The notes beneath the pieces were generated by a model, which searched no databases, was not told the origin of the DNA, and worked only from the letters and a program-made list of their open reading frames with translations. 64,000 bases of DNA from the NCBI RefSeq assembly GCF_002210225.1, contig NZ_MWUJ01000013.1, positions 48,684 to 112,683 on the forward strand. The letters run 5' to 3'. Of the stretch, positions 35,170 through 43,029 are shown in pieces. Source of the DNA: Geofilum rhodophaeum (GTDB lineage Bacteria > Bacteroidota > Bacteroidia > Bacteroidales > Marinilabiliaceae). The translations under genes and the position numbers were made by a program. Positions within the stretch are counted from its first letter, which is position 1, and each line of letters starts with the position of its first letter.

Positions 35170-36315
35170 ATGCAACCTTATACAAACGAAGAACATGAGG
35201 CCCTGCGCAAGCGCATCCGGGCCTTTGCCGAAAATGTAATTGCACCCAGGGCGCAGGAACTCGACGAGAAGGAGGAGTTCTCGGTAGAACTGACCCGCAA
35301 AATGGGCGAAGCCGGCATCCTGGGCATCAACATGCCCACCGAGTACGGCGGTGGCGGTGCCGACACCCTCTCCTACATCATTGCGGTGGAGGAGTTGGCG
35401 CGGGTCGACAGCTCCCAGGCAGCAACGGTAGTGGCCCACAACAGTCTCGGTTTGGTGCCGCTGCTCGACTACGGCAGCGAGGAACAGAAGAAGCGCCTGC
35501 TGCCCCAGCTGACTACCGGGGAACACCTCTGGGCTTTTGGGCTCACCGAAGAAAATGCCGGTTCCGATGCTCGGGGAACGGAGACTACGGCGGTGCGGGA
35601 GGGCGACCAGTGGGTCATCAACGGCGCCAAACGTTACATCACCAATGCAGCAACGCCGATCACCCTGGGAGTTACCCTGCAGGTAATGACCCCCAACGAA
35701 CAGGGGGAACCCAAGCTGACCACCATTTTGGTAGAAAGCGATACGCCGGGTTTCTCCACCGAGCGCATGCTGGGAAAAATGATGTGGCGGGCCGCCGATA
35801 CCGGTCGCATAAGACTGAAGGACTGCAAGGTACCCCTCAGCAACACCCTGGGTCGCGAGGGACAAGGTGCCCGTTACATGCTCAAGACCCTCGACGGGGG
35901 ACGCCTGTCGGTGGCGGCGATGGGACTGGGACTGGCGCAGGGAGCCTTTGAGCTGGCGGCACAACACGCCCGCACCCGCAAGCAGTTTGGCAAACCCATC
36001 GGTCGCAACCAGGCCATTGCCTTTAAGCTGGCCGATATGGATATGAAAATTGAATTGGCCCGCAATACCCTGTACAAGGCCTGCTGGCTTAAGGACCAGG
36101 GCAAATCCTACAACCGAGAGGCCGCCATTGCCAAACTCTACACCTCCGAAATAGCCCGTGAAGTGGCCGATGAGGCAGTGCAGATTTTCGGCGGCTCGGG
36201 CCTCTTCAAAGACAATCCCATAGAGCGCTTTTACCGCGACCAGCGCCTTTTGCAAATCGGCGAAGGCACCTCCGAAATTCTGCGACTCGTAATTTCCCGC
36301 CACCTCGGCGTTTAA
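35170..36315 (+). CDS. Acyl-CoA dehydrogenase of the leucine operon (SCAD-type active site)
   Basis: 381 residues: helical N-domain, FAD-binding middle (FGLTEENAGSDARGT; TRYI-like KRYITNAAT) and C-terminal helical domain (RTRKQFGKPIGRNQAI; QIFGGSGLFKDNPIERFYRD). By position it should oxidise isovaleryl-CoA to methylcrotonyl-CoA. However, true isovaleryl-CoA dehydrogenases have their catalytic glutamate in an LDLERLVLAGG-type helix and GAGTSE near the C-terminus. This protein has LDGGRLSVAA and IGEGTSEIL, the short-chain or 2-methyl-branched type with the glutamate in GEG. Isovaleryl specificity is therefore uncertain. It is last in the operon; a terminator follows. Confidence 0.88.
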   Translation: MQPYTNEEHEALRKRIRAFAENVIAPRAQELDEKEEFSVELTRKMGEAGILGINMPTEYGGGGADTLSYIIAVEELARVDSSQAATVVAHNSLGLVPLLDYGSEEQKKRLLPQLTTGEHLWAFGLTEENAGSDARGTETTAVREGDQWVINGAKRYITNAATPITLGVTLQVMTPNEQGEPKLTTILVESDTPGFSTERMLGKMMWRAADTGRIRLKDCKVPLSNTLGREGQGARYMLKTLDGGRLSVAAMGLGLAQGAFELAAQHARTRKQFGKPIGRNQAIAFKLADMDMKIELARNTLYKACWLKDQGKSYNREAAIAKLYTSEIAREVADEAVQIFGGSGLFKDNPIERFYRDQRLLQIGEGTSEILRLVISRHLGV

Positions 36316-36367
36316 GTCGCCCCACACCCCACTGCAGCACCGCCCCCTTGCGGTGGACGCAGTTGCC

Positions 36368-36403
36368 AAAAGCCACCGACACCCTTGTCCTGTCGGGGCT
36401 TTT
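36368..36403 (+). terminator. Terminator-like hairpin between the leucine and mevalonate genes
   Basis: Stem aaaagcc / ggctttt extended by ccgaca / tgtcgg with one bulged base and a 9-nt loop, followed by a T run. It lies 52 bp past the acyl-CoA dehydrogenase stop. Confidence 0.75.
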
Positions 36404-36406
36404 TCC

Positions 36407-36414
36407 TATTTTTA
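36407..36414 (+). promoter_or_regulatory. Possible -7 element of the isomerase gene
   Basis: TATTTTTA is one base from TAnnTTTG and lies 21 bp before the IPP isomerase ATG, just after the terminator. No clear -33 element is visible. Confidence 0.3.
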
Positions 36415-36435
36415 GGGAACTAAAAGACAAAAACT

Positions 36436-37428
36436 ATGGAAGAAAGGAAGAAGGACCATATCAACCAGGCTTTTGATGCACGCATCGGGGTAGAAGAGGC
36501 CGACACCCGCTTCAACTACGAACCCCTCCTGGCTCCCCACCCCTCGGAACCACTGCCCCCCACCCTCTTTGCCGGCAAAACCCTGCGTTTACCCGTTTGG
36601 GTATCGAGCATGACCGGCGGCACCGAGCAGGCCGGCAACATCAACCGCAACCTGGCCCGTGCCTGCAAGGAGTTTGGCATGGGTATGGGACTCGGCTCCT
36701 GCCGCATTTTGCTCGACGACGATCGTCATTTCAGCGACTTTGATGTGCGCGACATCATCGGCGAAGAACAGCCCCTATACGCCAATCTGGGCATTGCCCA
36801 ACTGGAACAACTGCTTAAGGCCGACCGGGTAACAGAAATAGAAGCGCTCGTGAAGCGCCTGCGGGCCGACGGACTCATCATTCATGTGAATCCCCTGCAG
36901 GAAGCCTTCCAGCCCGAGGGCGACCGCCTGGAAAACGCACCTTTGGAAACCCTCGAAGCCTTTTTAGCGCAGACCCGCCTCAAAGTCATCGTGAAGGAAG
37001 TCGGCCAGGGCATGGGTCCCGAGAGTCTCCGTGCCCTCCTGAACCTGCCCCTCGAAGCCATAGAATTTGGCGCCCTTGGGGGCACCAACTTCACCCGTCT
37101 GGAACTGGCACGACACAGTGCCAACGACACCCAATTGATGGAGGACTTTGCCAAAGTAGGCCACACGGCCGAAGAAATGACCGCCACGGTCAACCGCCTC
37201 ATCGAAGAGGAAGTCCACCCCGCCTGTCGCCACCTCATCATCAGCGGCGGCATACAGTCGGCCCTCCAAGGCTACCGACTCACTAAACTCAGTCACCTCC
37301 CCGCCATTTTTGGCATGGGGTCGGGCTTTTTAAGACATGCTTCGGGCGACTACAAAGCACTCCAGGCCTACGTCCAACAAATTGAGAAAGTCCTGCTGCT
37401 GGCCAACCAGTACCTGCGGGCCAAATAA
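36436..37428 (+). CDS. fni: Type 2 isopentenyl-diphosphate delta-isomerase (FMN-dependent)
   Basis: 330 residues. It interconverts IPP and DMAPP, the end of the mevalonate route, using reduced FMN. Family features: the N-terminal RKKDHINQAF, VSSMTGG (about residues 56-62), MGLGSCR, the substrate-side INPLQE-like HVNPLQEAFQPEGD, KEVGQGM, and the FMN phosphate-binding segments FGALGGTNF and SGGIQ. It ends 5 bp before the HMG-CoA reductase frame. The type 2 enzyme usually goes with the mevalonate rather than the MEP pathway. Confidence 0.93.
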   Translation: MEERKKDHINQAFDARIGVEEADTRFNYEPLLAPHPSEPLPPTLFAGKTLRLPVWVSSMTGGTEQAGNINRNLARACKEFGMGMGLGSCRILLDDDRHFSDFDVRDIIGEEQPLYANLGIAQLEQLLKADRVTEIEALVKRLRADGLIIHVNPLQEAFQPEGDRLENAPLETLEAFLAQTRLKVIVKEVGQGMGPESLRALLNLPLEAIEFGALGGTNFTRLELARHSANDTQLMEDFAKVGHTAEEMTATVNRLIEEEVHPACRHLIISGGIQSALQGYRLTKLSHLPAIFGMGSGFLRHASGDYKALQAYVQQIEKVLLLANQYLRAK

Positions 37429-37433
37429 CAACT

Positions 37434-38732
37434 GTGCACACCATGCCCATCATAAAAGGTTTTTCCAAACTCAGTCGCAGTCAAAAAACCGCCTGGCTGC
37501 GCGAGCAGCTGGCGCTCAGTGAGGATTTCGAAAGCACCCTGGCCGAATTCCGCCATCCGGCCCGCCAGGCCACTTTCGATGAATTTTCAGAGAACACCCT
37601 CACCAACTACCTCCTGCCCTTTGGGGTAGCCCCCAACTTCCTCATCAACGACCAGTTGTACGTCGTGCCCATGGTTATTGAAGAGAGTTCGGTGGTGGCC
37701 GCCGCCTCCCGCGCAGCCTCCTTCTGGGCCCAAAACGGCGGTTTTCAGACCCGGGTCAAGGACCTCAAAAAAACCGGTCACCTCTGGTTCGAGTGGGACG
37801 GCGCTGCCGAACAGCTCCTTCCGCTGGAAGAGCAACTGATGGCCTTTTTACGGGAAGCGCTGAAAGACCTTAGCGCCTCCATGGAAGCCCGGGGCGGGGG
37901 ACTGCAGCACCTGCAAATACTGCCCCAGGAGGAACTGCCCGGGGTGTACCAGCTGCTGCTTGAGTTTTATACCGGCGACAGCATGGGCGCCAATTTCATC
38001 AACAGCTGTCTCGAAGCCGCAAAGGAGCCCCTGAACCGCTTTTTGGAACAGAAAGGCTTGCCCCCTGCCCAACCCTTAATGGCCATCCTCTCGAACCACA
38101 CGCCCGATTGTACGGTGACTTGTAAGGTGAGCTGTAAGGTGGAGGACCTGGCGCCGTATGCCGGGGGACTTACTGCAGAGGACTTTGCCCGAAAATTTAA
38201 GCTGGCGGTGGATGTGGCGCGCCAGAACACCCACCGGGCCGTAACCCACAACAAAGGCATTTACAACGGTATAGATGCCGTGGTACTGGCTACCGGCAAC
38301 GATTTCAGAGCCGTAGAAGCCGCCGGTCACGCCTTTGCCGCCCGCGACGGTCGCTACCGCTCCCTCTCGGAGTGCGAGGTGGCCGACGGTCGCTTCAGCT
38401 TTTGGTTGACCGTGCCCCTGGCTTTGGGAACGGTGGGGGGACTCACTCGTCTGCACCCCATAGCGCAAAAGGCGATGGAGTTGCTGGGCCAGCCGAAGGC
38501 TGCAGAACTGATGCAGGTGGCCGCGGCTGCGGGACTGGCCAATAATTTTGGGGCGGTGGCTTCGTTGGTGACCACCGGCATACAAAAGGGGCACATGAAG
38601 CTGCACCTAAGCAATATGCTGACCGCCCTCGGGGCCAGTGAAGCAGAAAAAGAAGCGGCGCGAGCGTGGTTCAGCGACAAAACAGTGAGTCAACAGGCGC
38701 TGAGGGACTTTCTGGAAAGTCGCCGCAAATGA
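37434..38732 (+). CDS. mvaA: Hydroxymethylglutaryl-CoA reductase, class II
   Basis: 432 residues; M4 (37443) is an alternative start. It reduces HMG-CoA to mevalonate (or the reverse). Visible class II motifs are PMVIEESSVVAAAS (catalytic glutamate, about residues 80-93), the SNHTPDCTVTCKVS region, HNKGIYNGIDAVVLATGND with the catalytic lysine and aspartate, LALGTVGGLT and GHMKLH with the catalytic histidine near residue 383. The stop overlaps the next start (ATGA), so the genes are translationally coupled. Coming three genes after an HMG-CoA-producing hydratase, it may draw on leucine-derived HMG-CoA (inference). Confidence 0.94.
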   Translation: MHTMPIIKGFSKLSRSQKTAWLREQLALSEDFESTLAEFRHPARQATFDEFSENTLTNYLLPFGVAPNFLINDQLYVVPMVIEESSVVAAASRAASFWAQNGGFQTRVKDLKKTGHLWFEWDGAAEQLLPLEEQLMAFLREALKDLSASMEARGGGLQHLQILPQEELPGVYQLLLEFYTGDSMGANFINSCLEAAKEPLNRFLEQKGLPPAQPLMAILSNHTPDCTVTCKVSCKVEDLAPYAGGLTAEDFARKFKLAVDVARQNTHRAVTHNKGIYNGIDAVVLATGNDFRAVEAAGHAFAARDGRYRSLSECEVADGRFSFWLTVPLALGTVGGLTRLHPIAQKAMELLGQPKAAELMQVAAAAGLANNFGAVASLVTTGIQKGHMKLHLSNMLTALGASEAEKEAARAWFSDKTVSQQALRDFLESRRK

Positions 38733-39691
38733 AAACATCGGCGCAAATGGAAGCAAGTGCTTGCGATAAAGAACTGCATTTCAAAGCCCGGGGCAAACTT
38801 CTGCTCACGGGTGAATACCTGGTACTGCACGGAGCGCGGGCCCTCGCCCTGCCCCTGAATAAGGGGCAAAGCATGAAGGTGGCCTACCCGGCACAATCCA
38901 AAGACTTTCTGCAATGGACGGCCCTTTTGCCGGAAGGGACCTGGTTTACGGCCGAATACGACGACCAGCTGCAAGTGCGGAGCAGCAGTGAGGCGGCAGC
39001 AGCGGGGCGACTGCAAGACCTGCTGCAAGAGGCCGTGGCACAAGGGGGCCCCGAAGTATTGGCGCGACTAAAGGGCGCCAGGGTGACTACCCAACTGGAA
39101 TTTGACCAGCGCTGGGGTTGGGGCAGCAGCTCCACCCTGCTGAGTCTGCTCGGCCAATGGTTGCACATCGACCCCCATCCCCTGCTTCGGTCCACCTTCG
39201 GCGGCTCAGGCTACGACCTGGCCTGTGCCCAAAACCAACAAGCCCTCTTTTTCCAAAGTCGCGGTGAGCAGTCCCCGGAAATTACCCTGGTCGATTTTGC
39301 CCCGCCCTTCATCGACCAACTCTACCTGCTGTGGCTCGAAAAAAAACAAACCTCCGCCACCGAAGTCAAAGCCTTTCTGCAAAAGGGGGGCGACTACCGC
39401 GAGGCCATTGAAGAAGTGAACGCCCTGGGCCGGGCCATGCTGCAGGCCCAAAATGTCGGCGACTTTGGGCGTCTGCTTCAGCAACACGAGCAGTTGCTCG
39501 CCAAAATACTGGGGCGACCCACCGTGCAGGAGCGGCTCTTCAGTGGTTTTGGGGGACAAATAAAGTCGCTCGGTGCCTGGGGCGGCGATTTCGTTTTGGT
39601 ACTTTCTGCCCAATCGCAGGACGACCTCCGCACTTATTTCGCCACCAAAGGCTTCCACACCCTGCTGCCCCTGCAAAGCGTTTTGGTGTAA
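38729..39691 (+). CDS. GYDIA-family GHMP kinase (mevalonate pathway)
   Basis: 320 residues from ATG 38729, which overlaps the HMG-CoA reductase stop; the longer frame from 38666 runs inside that gene. GHMP-kinase landmarks are RGKLLLTGEYLVLHGARALA, the P-loop WGWGSSSTLLSL and the name-giving FGGSGYDLACAQ (isoleucine replaced by leucine). The C-terminal GXGGS-type loop reads FSGFGGQIKSLG. This Bacteroidota-specific family is related to mevalonate and phosphomevalonate kinases. Since a separate mevalonate kinase and the decarboxylase are encoded at 44.7-46.8 kb, phosphomevalonate kinase is the missing step it could fill (inference). Part of its 3' half is duplicated at 39883-39961. Confidence 0.85.
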   Translation: MKTSAQMEASACDKELHFKARGKLLLTGEYLVLHGARALALPLNKGQSMKVAYPAQSKDFLQWTALLPEGTWFTAEYDDQLQVRSSSEAAAAGRLQDLLQEAVAQGGPEVLARLKGARVTTQLEFDQRWGWGSSSTLLSLLGQWLHIDPHPLLRSTFGGSGYDLACAQNQQALFFQSRGEQSPEITLVDFAPPFIDQLYLLWLEKKQTSATEVKAFLQKGGDYREAIEEVNALGRAMLQAQNVGDFGRLLQQHEQLLAKILGRPTVQERLFSGFGGQIKSLGAWGGDFVLVLSAQSQDDLRTYFATKGFHTLLPLQSVLV

Positions 39692-39882
39692 TAAGAGGTT
39701 TACTGCCCCAAATTATTGTGGTTCAGCTTAGCATTCACCCAGCAGATTGCAGTTATTGATAAAAAGCACTATTTCAATCTACTGAGGAAACCTTCATGCA
39801 TACTTAATAGGCGCCATATTCAAAATTAGTGTTTTCTGTCACTAATCCAGTCCTAAAATATAGGGGGCTGAGACACGGCGAT

Positions 39883-39961
39883 ACCAACTCTAACTGCTTT
39901 GGCTCGAGAAAAAACAAACTTCCGCCACCAAAGTCAAAGCCTTTCTGCAAAAGGACGGCGA
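39883..39961 (+). pseudogene. Relic duplicate of part of the GYDIA kinase gene
   Basis: This 79 bp stretch matches 39315-39393 of the kinase gene with only a few substitutions (shared runs such as aaagtcaaagcctttctgca), 568 bp downstream and in the same orientation. It is not in an open frame. The remainder of the gene-free 39692-40059 shows no gene or clear hairpin. The relic marks the left border of the GH39/GH43 insert. Confidence 0.8.
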
Positions 39962-40059
39962 TTTAGGGAACTGGGACCATTCCATTTTAAAGGCTTTCCT
40001 TATATTTATCGTCCCAAGTACATTTGTAGGAGCAACACTCAGGATTTAACATCGGCTTT

Positions 40060-41163
40060 ATGATGAAACCACCAGGCAAGAGACTTTTTGTTTGGCTCCT
40101 GTCGGGACTAACGGCAGGTGGACTGGCCATTGCAATCGCAATGGCCTCGGTGCCTGATTATGTGGTATTTCCCTCACAGGATAGTTTTAAGATTGAGGCC
40201 TACACCGACGCTTCCAATAACGGCAACTCAAAAGTGGAGCTTTTAGAGGTCACCGACTCCATGACGCAAATGAGCTTTAGTTTTGGGGAGGACTTTCACA
40301 GTCCTTACGTGGGGCTCTCCTTCACCCCGCTGTCGTCCTCAGTGGTCGATGTTTCAAAATACAATCGCCTGACGGTAGAAATACAGGGTATTGGCCTCTC
40401 ACGTGTAGGTATCGCCCTCTACTCCATACCTGAACGCAACAGCAGCTACGAAGGACCAGCTGAATCGCTCAATCATTCTTATCTCAACATCAGCGATCAA
40501 AGAATCGAATATCACCTGCCAATCAAGCAATTTCATCACCCCGAATGGTGGGAAGATGTGTACGGAATCACATCCAATACACGTCGTAAACCGGACCTTA
40601 GTCGTCTTTTACACGTCAACATTGGTACGGCCTTCACCGCCCGTCTCGAAGGCTGCAAAAAACTACGAATTGACAAACTTAGCTTTTCGCGCGACAACCG
40701 TTTACTGTATCTTTGGCTGGGAAGCTTGTATGTTCTTCTAAGCGGCTTCCTGTGCTTTTGGCGCTTTAGAGGCACTAAAGTTGCGCACCCAACACCTGTC
40801 GTCGAAATTGCCTACCGCCCAGTGTCGGTAGATGAAGTCGGGAGCAAGGACGAAGCCTGCATCAATTACATCAACACGCACTACCACCTCAGCGATTTAA
40901 GTCTTGACAAGGTGGCCACCCAAACGGGTAGCTCACCACGCTTCATCACACAACTCATTCACGATAGATTCGGCTGTCATTCCAAGGCCTATCTAAACGG
41001 CATTCGCATTACAGAATCGAAGCGCCTGCTTTGCAAAACGGAACAAAACATGGGCGAAATCGCCTTTGTTGTAGGTTTCAACAACCAAAGTCATTTCAAT
41101 CGTGTGTTTAAAAGCGAATGTGGCATGAGTCCCTCCGAATACCGTAAGCAGGAGCGAGAATAA
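40060..41163 (+). CDS. Membrane-anchored AraC-family regulator with extracytoplasmic beta-sandwich sensor
   Basis: 367 residues. The N-terminal hydrophobic segment (about 8-30) is a signal anchor. Residues 33-215 form a beta-rich domain (VVDVSKYNRLTVEIQGIGLS, RVGIALYSI) resembling carbohydrate-binding CIA30/CBM-like sandwiches. A transmembrane helix (about 218-238, LLYLWLGSLYVLLSGFLCFW) is followed by a cytoplasmic AraC HTH (EIAFVVGFNNQSHFNRVFKS). No kinase or receiver domain lies between, so this looks like a one-component transmembrane regulator sensing a sugar outside and binding DNA inside. It heads a GH39-GH43 pair, its likely targets (inference). GC content is visibly lower than in the mevalonate genes. 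Confidence 0.85.
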   Translation: MMKPPGKRLFVWLLSGLTAGGLAIAIAMASVPDYVVFPSQDSFKIEAYTDASNNGNSKVELLEVTDSMTQMSFSFGEDFHSPYVGLSFTPLSSSVVDVSKYNRLTVEIQGIGLSRVGIALYSIPERNSSYEGPAESLNHSYLNISDQRIEYHLPIKQFHHPEWWEDVYGITSNTRRKPDLSRLLHVNIGTAFTARLEGCKKLRIDKLSFSRDNRLLYLWLGSLYVLLSGFLCFWRFRGTKVAHPTPVVEIAYRPVSVDEVGSKDEACINYINTHYHLSDLSLDKVATQTGSSPRFITQLIHDRFGCHSKAYLNGIRITESKRLLCKTEQNMGEIAFVVGFNNQSHFNRVFKSECGMSPSEYRKQERE

Positions 41164-41277
41164 GCAGCCTCTCCTCAAAGACAAATCACCCCCCCTTTAT
41201 AGTCAAACCAGTGCTTCCTTAGCTGATTCTACAAAATGATTTCCATTTTATGTCAAAATTCATGGCGCGCTAAACGC

Positions 41278-41285
41278 TAGCTTTG
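41278..41285 (+). promoter_or_regulatory. Possible -7 promoter element of the GH39-GH43 operon
   Basis: TAGCTTTG matches TAnnTTTG and lies 94 bp before the GH39 start. No convincing -33 TTTG at the usual spacing is seen. Confidence 0.35.
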
Positions 41286-41379
41286 CTCTTCTAATAAAAC
41301 CCTTGAATTAGCTACGACCTCCCGTACATACAGGAAACATGGTCTAACTGCTGTAAAAGGGGTTAAAAAACAAAATGTA

Positions 41380-42996
41380 ATGAAAAGAACCAAAAATCTA
41401 TTTGCTGTGGCTACACTGCTCTTTGGCAGTATGACCATGTACGCACAGAATGAGTCAAGTACCAAAGAAGCACCGCTGGTGCGAACCATCTCGGTCGATT
41501 ATAAGAACGAGAAAGGTGCAATGAATAAAATGTTCAAAATGTGTGTGGGTGCCGGCCGTGCCAACGAAGGATTGCGGGCCGACTGGCAACAACAGTTGCG
41601 CCTAACTAAGGCCGAGTGCAATTTTCAATACATACGCATGCATGGGCTGTTTACCGACGATATGGCTGTATACAAAGAAGACCGTATGGGCAAGCCCGAG
41701 TACAACTTTATGTACATCGATGCACTTTTTGACCCGCTGCTGGAAATGGGCATCAAACCCTTTGTAGAACTGGGTTTTATGCCCTCAGCCCTGGCCAGCG
41801 GTCCCGAAACCATCTTTTGGTGGCAAGGAAACGTTACTCCACCAAAAGACTACGAAAAATGGGAGGCACTTGTATATGAGCTGACTATGCACTTTACAGA
41901 GCGTTACGGCAAGGATGAGGTAAAAACCTGGTATTTTGAAGTGTGGAACGAACCCAATCTCTCCCCTGGCTTTTGGTCGGGCACACAGGAAGAATACTTT
42001 AAGCTGTACCAGTATGCTGCAAGGGGAGTGAAACGGGTGAATGAGGACTACCGCGTGGGCGGACCGGCCACCGCAGGTGCTTCCTGGGAACCCGAAATGA
42101 TTGAATTTTGCAAAAAGAATAATGTGCCCATCGACTTTATCAGTACGCATTCTTACGGTGTAGATGTTGGTTTTTTGGATGAGTATGGGCAGGCGGGCAC
42201 TCGCCTGAGTAAAAACAAATGGAGCGTAAGTGGCGATGTATTGCAATCGCGCAAAGAAATTGCAGAATCAAGTTTACCCAATCTGGAGTTGCACTATACA
42301 GAGTGGAGCTCATCGTACACTCCGGCCGACCCCCTGCACGACAGTTACCATCAGGCAGCCTACATCCTCGAAAAAATAAAGCAGGTTGGTGATGCTGCCC
42401 AATCCATGTCGTATTGGGTGTTTACCGACATCTTTGAGGAAGCCGGCCCTCGATTTACGCCCTTTCATGGCGGTTTTGGACTGATGACCATACAGGGCAT
42501 AAAAAAGCCGACCTATCACGCCTATGCATTTATGAATCAGCTGGGAAACACCGAATTGGTCAATGCCGACAGCTCCTCCTGGGTGTGTAAAAACAGTGCT
42601 GGCGACTTGCAGGTTTTGCTGTGGGACTTTACCCACACGCTGCCCGACGATATGAACAATCAACAGTATTACATCCAAGACCTACCGGCCAAAAGCAAAG
42701 GAAGAATTTCTCTTGACTTGCAAGGCATCCCTGCCGGCAGGTATCATATCGAAACCTACAAAATTGGCTATGGCTCCAACGACCCCTACACCCTATACGC
42801 GCAAATGGGGCGCCCTGCACAGTTGAATCGTCAACAAGTGGCCTTCCTAAAAAGTCAGAGCAATGGCCTTCCTGCTTCCTCCGAACAGGTGTCGGTGACC
42901 AGCGACGGCATCCTTCAGCGCGACCTTATGCTAACCGAAAACGAGGTGGTGTTGCTTATATTAAAACAAATCCTGCCAGTCTCGGCCAATCACTAA
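41380..42996 (+). CDS. GH39-family beta-xylosidase, secreted
   Basis: 538 residues with a signal peptide (about 1-22, ending MYAQN). The GH39 barrel shows YIRMHGLFTDDMAVY, EVWNEPNL with acid/base Glu191, and HYTEWSSS with nucleophile Glu308, followed by a beta-sandwich typical of clan A. GH39 members release xylose from the non-reducing ends of xylo-oligosaccharides. It lies upstream of GH43 by 33 bp and downstream of the membrane-anchored regulator, and could finish the xylan fragments imported by the SusCD locus at 2-16 kb. No SusCD is found beside this pair. Confidence 0.9.
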   Translation: MKRTKNLFAVATLLFGSMTMYAQNESSTKEAPLVRTISVDYKNEKGAMNKMFKMCVGAGRANEGLRADWQQQLRLTKAECNFQYIRMHGLFTDDMAVYKEDRMGKPEYNFMYIDALFDPLLEMGIKPFVELGFMPSALASGPETIFWWQGNVTPPKDYEKWEALVYELTMHFTERYGKDEVKTWYFEVWNEPNLSPGFWSGTQEEYFKLYQYAARGVKRVNEDYRVGGPATAGASWEPEMIEFCKKNNVPIDFISTHSYGVDVGFLDEYGQAGTRLSKNKWSVSGDVLQSRKEIAESSLPNLELHYTEWSSSYTPADPLHDSYHQAAYILEKIKQVGDAAQSMSYWVFTDIFEEAGPRFTPFHGGFGLMTIQGIKKPTYHAYAFMNQLGNTELVNADSSSWVCKNSAGDLQVLLWDFTHTLPDDMNNQQYYIQDLPAKSKGRISLDLQGIPAGRYHIETYKIGYGSNDPYTLYAQMGRPAQLNRQQVAFLKSQSNGLPASSEQVSVTSDGILQRDLMLTENEVVLLILKQILPVSANH

Positions 42997-43029
42997 GAAA
43001 GTCCGGGAAGTGCATAAAATTAAAACAGT

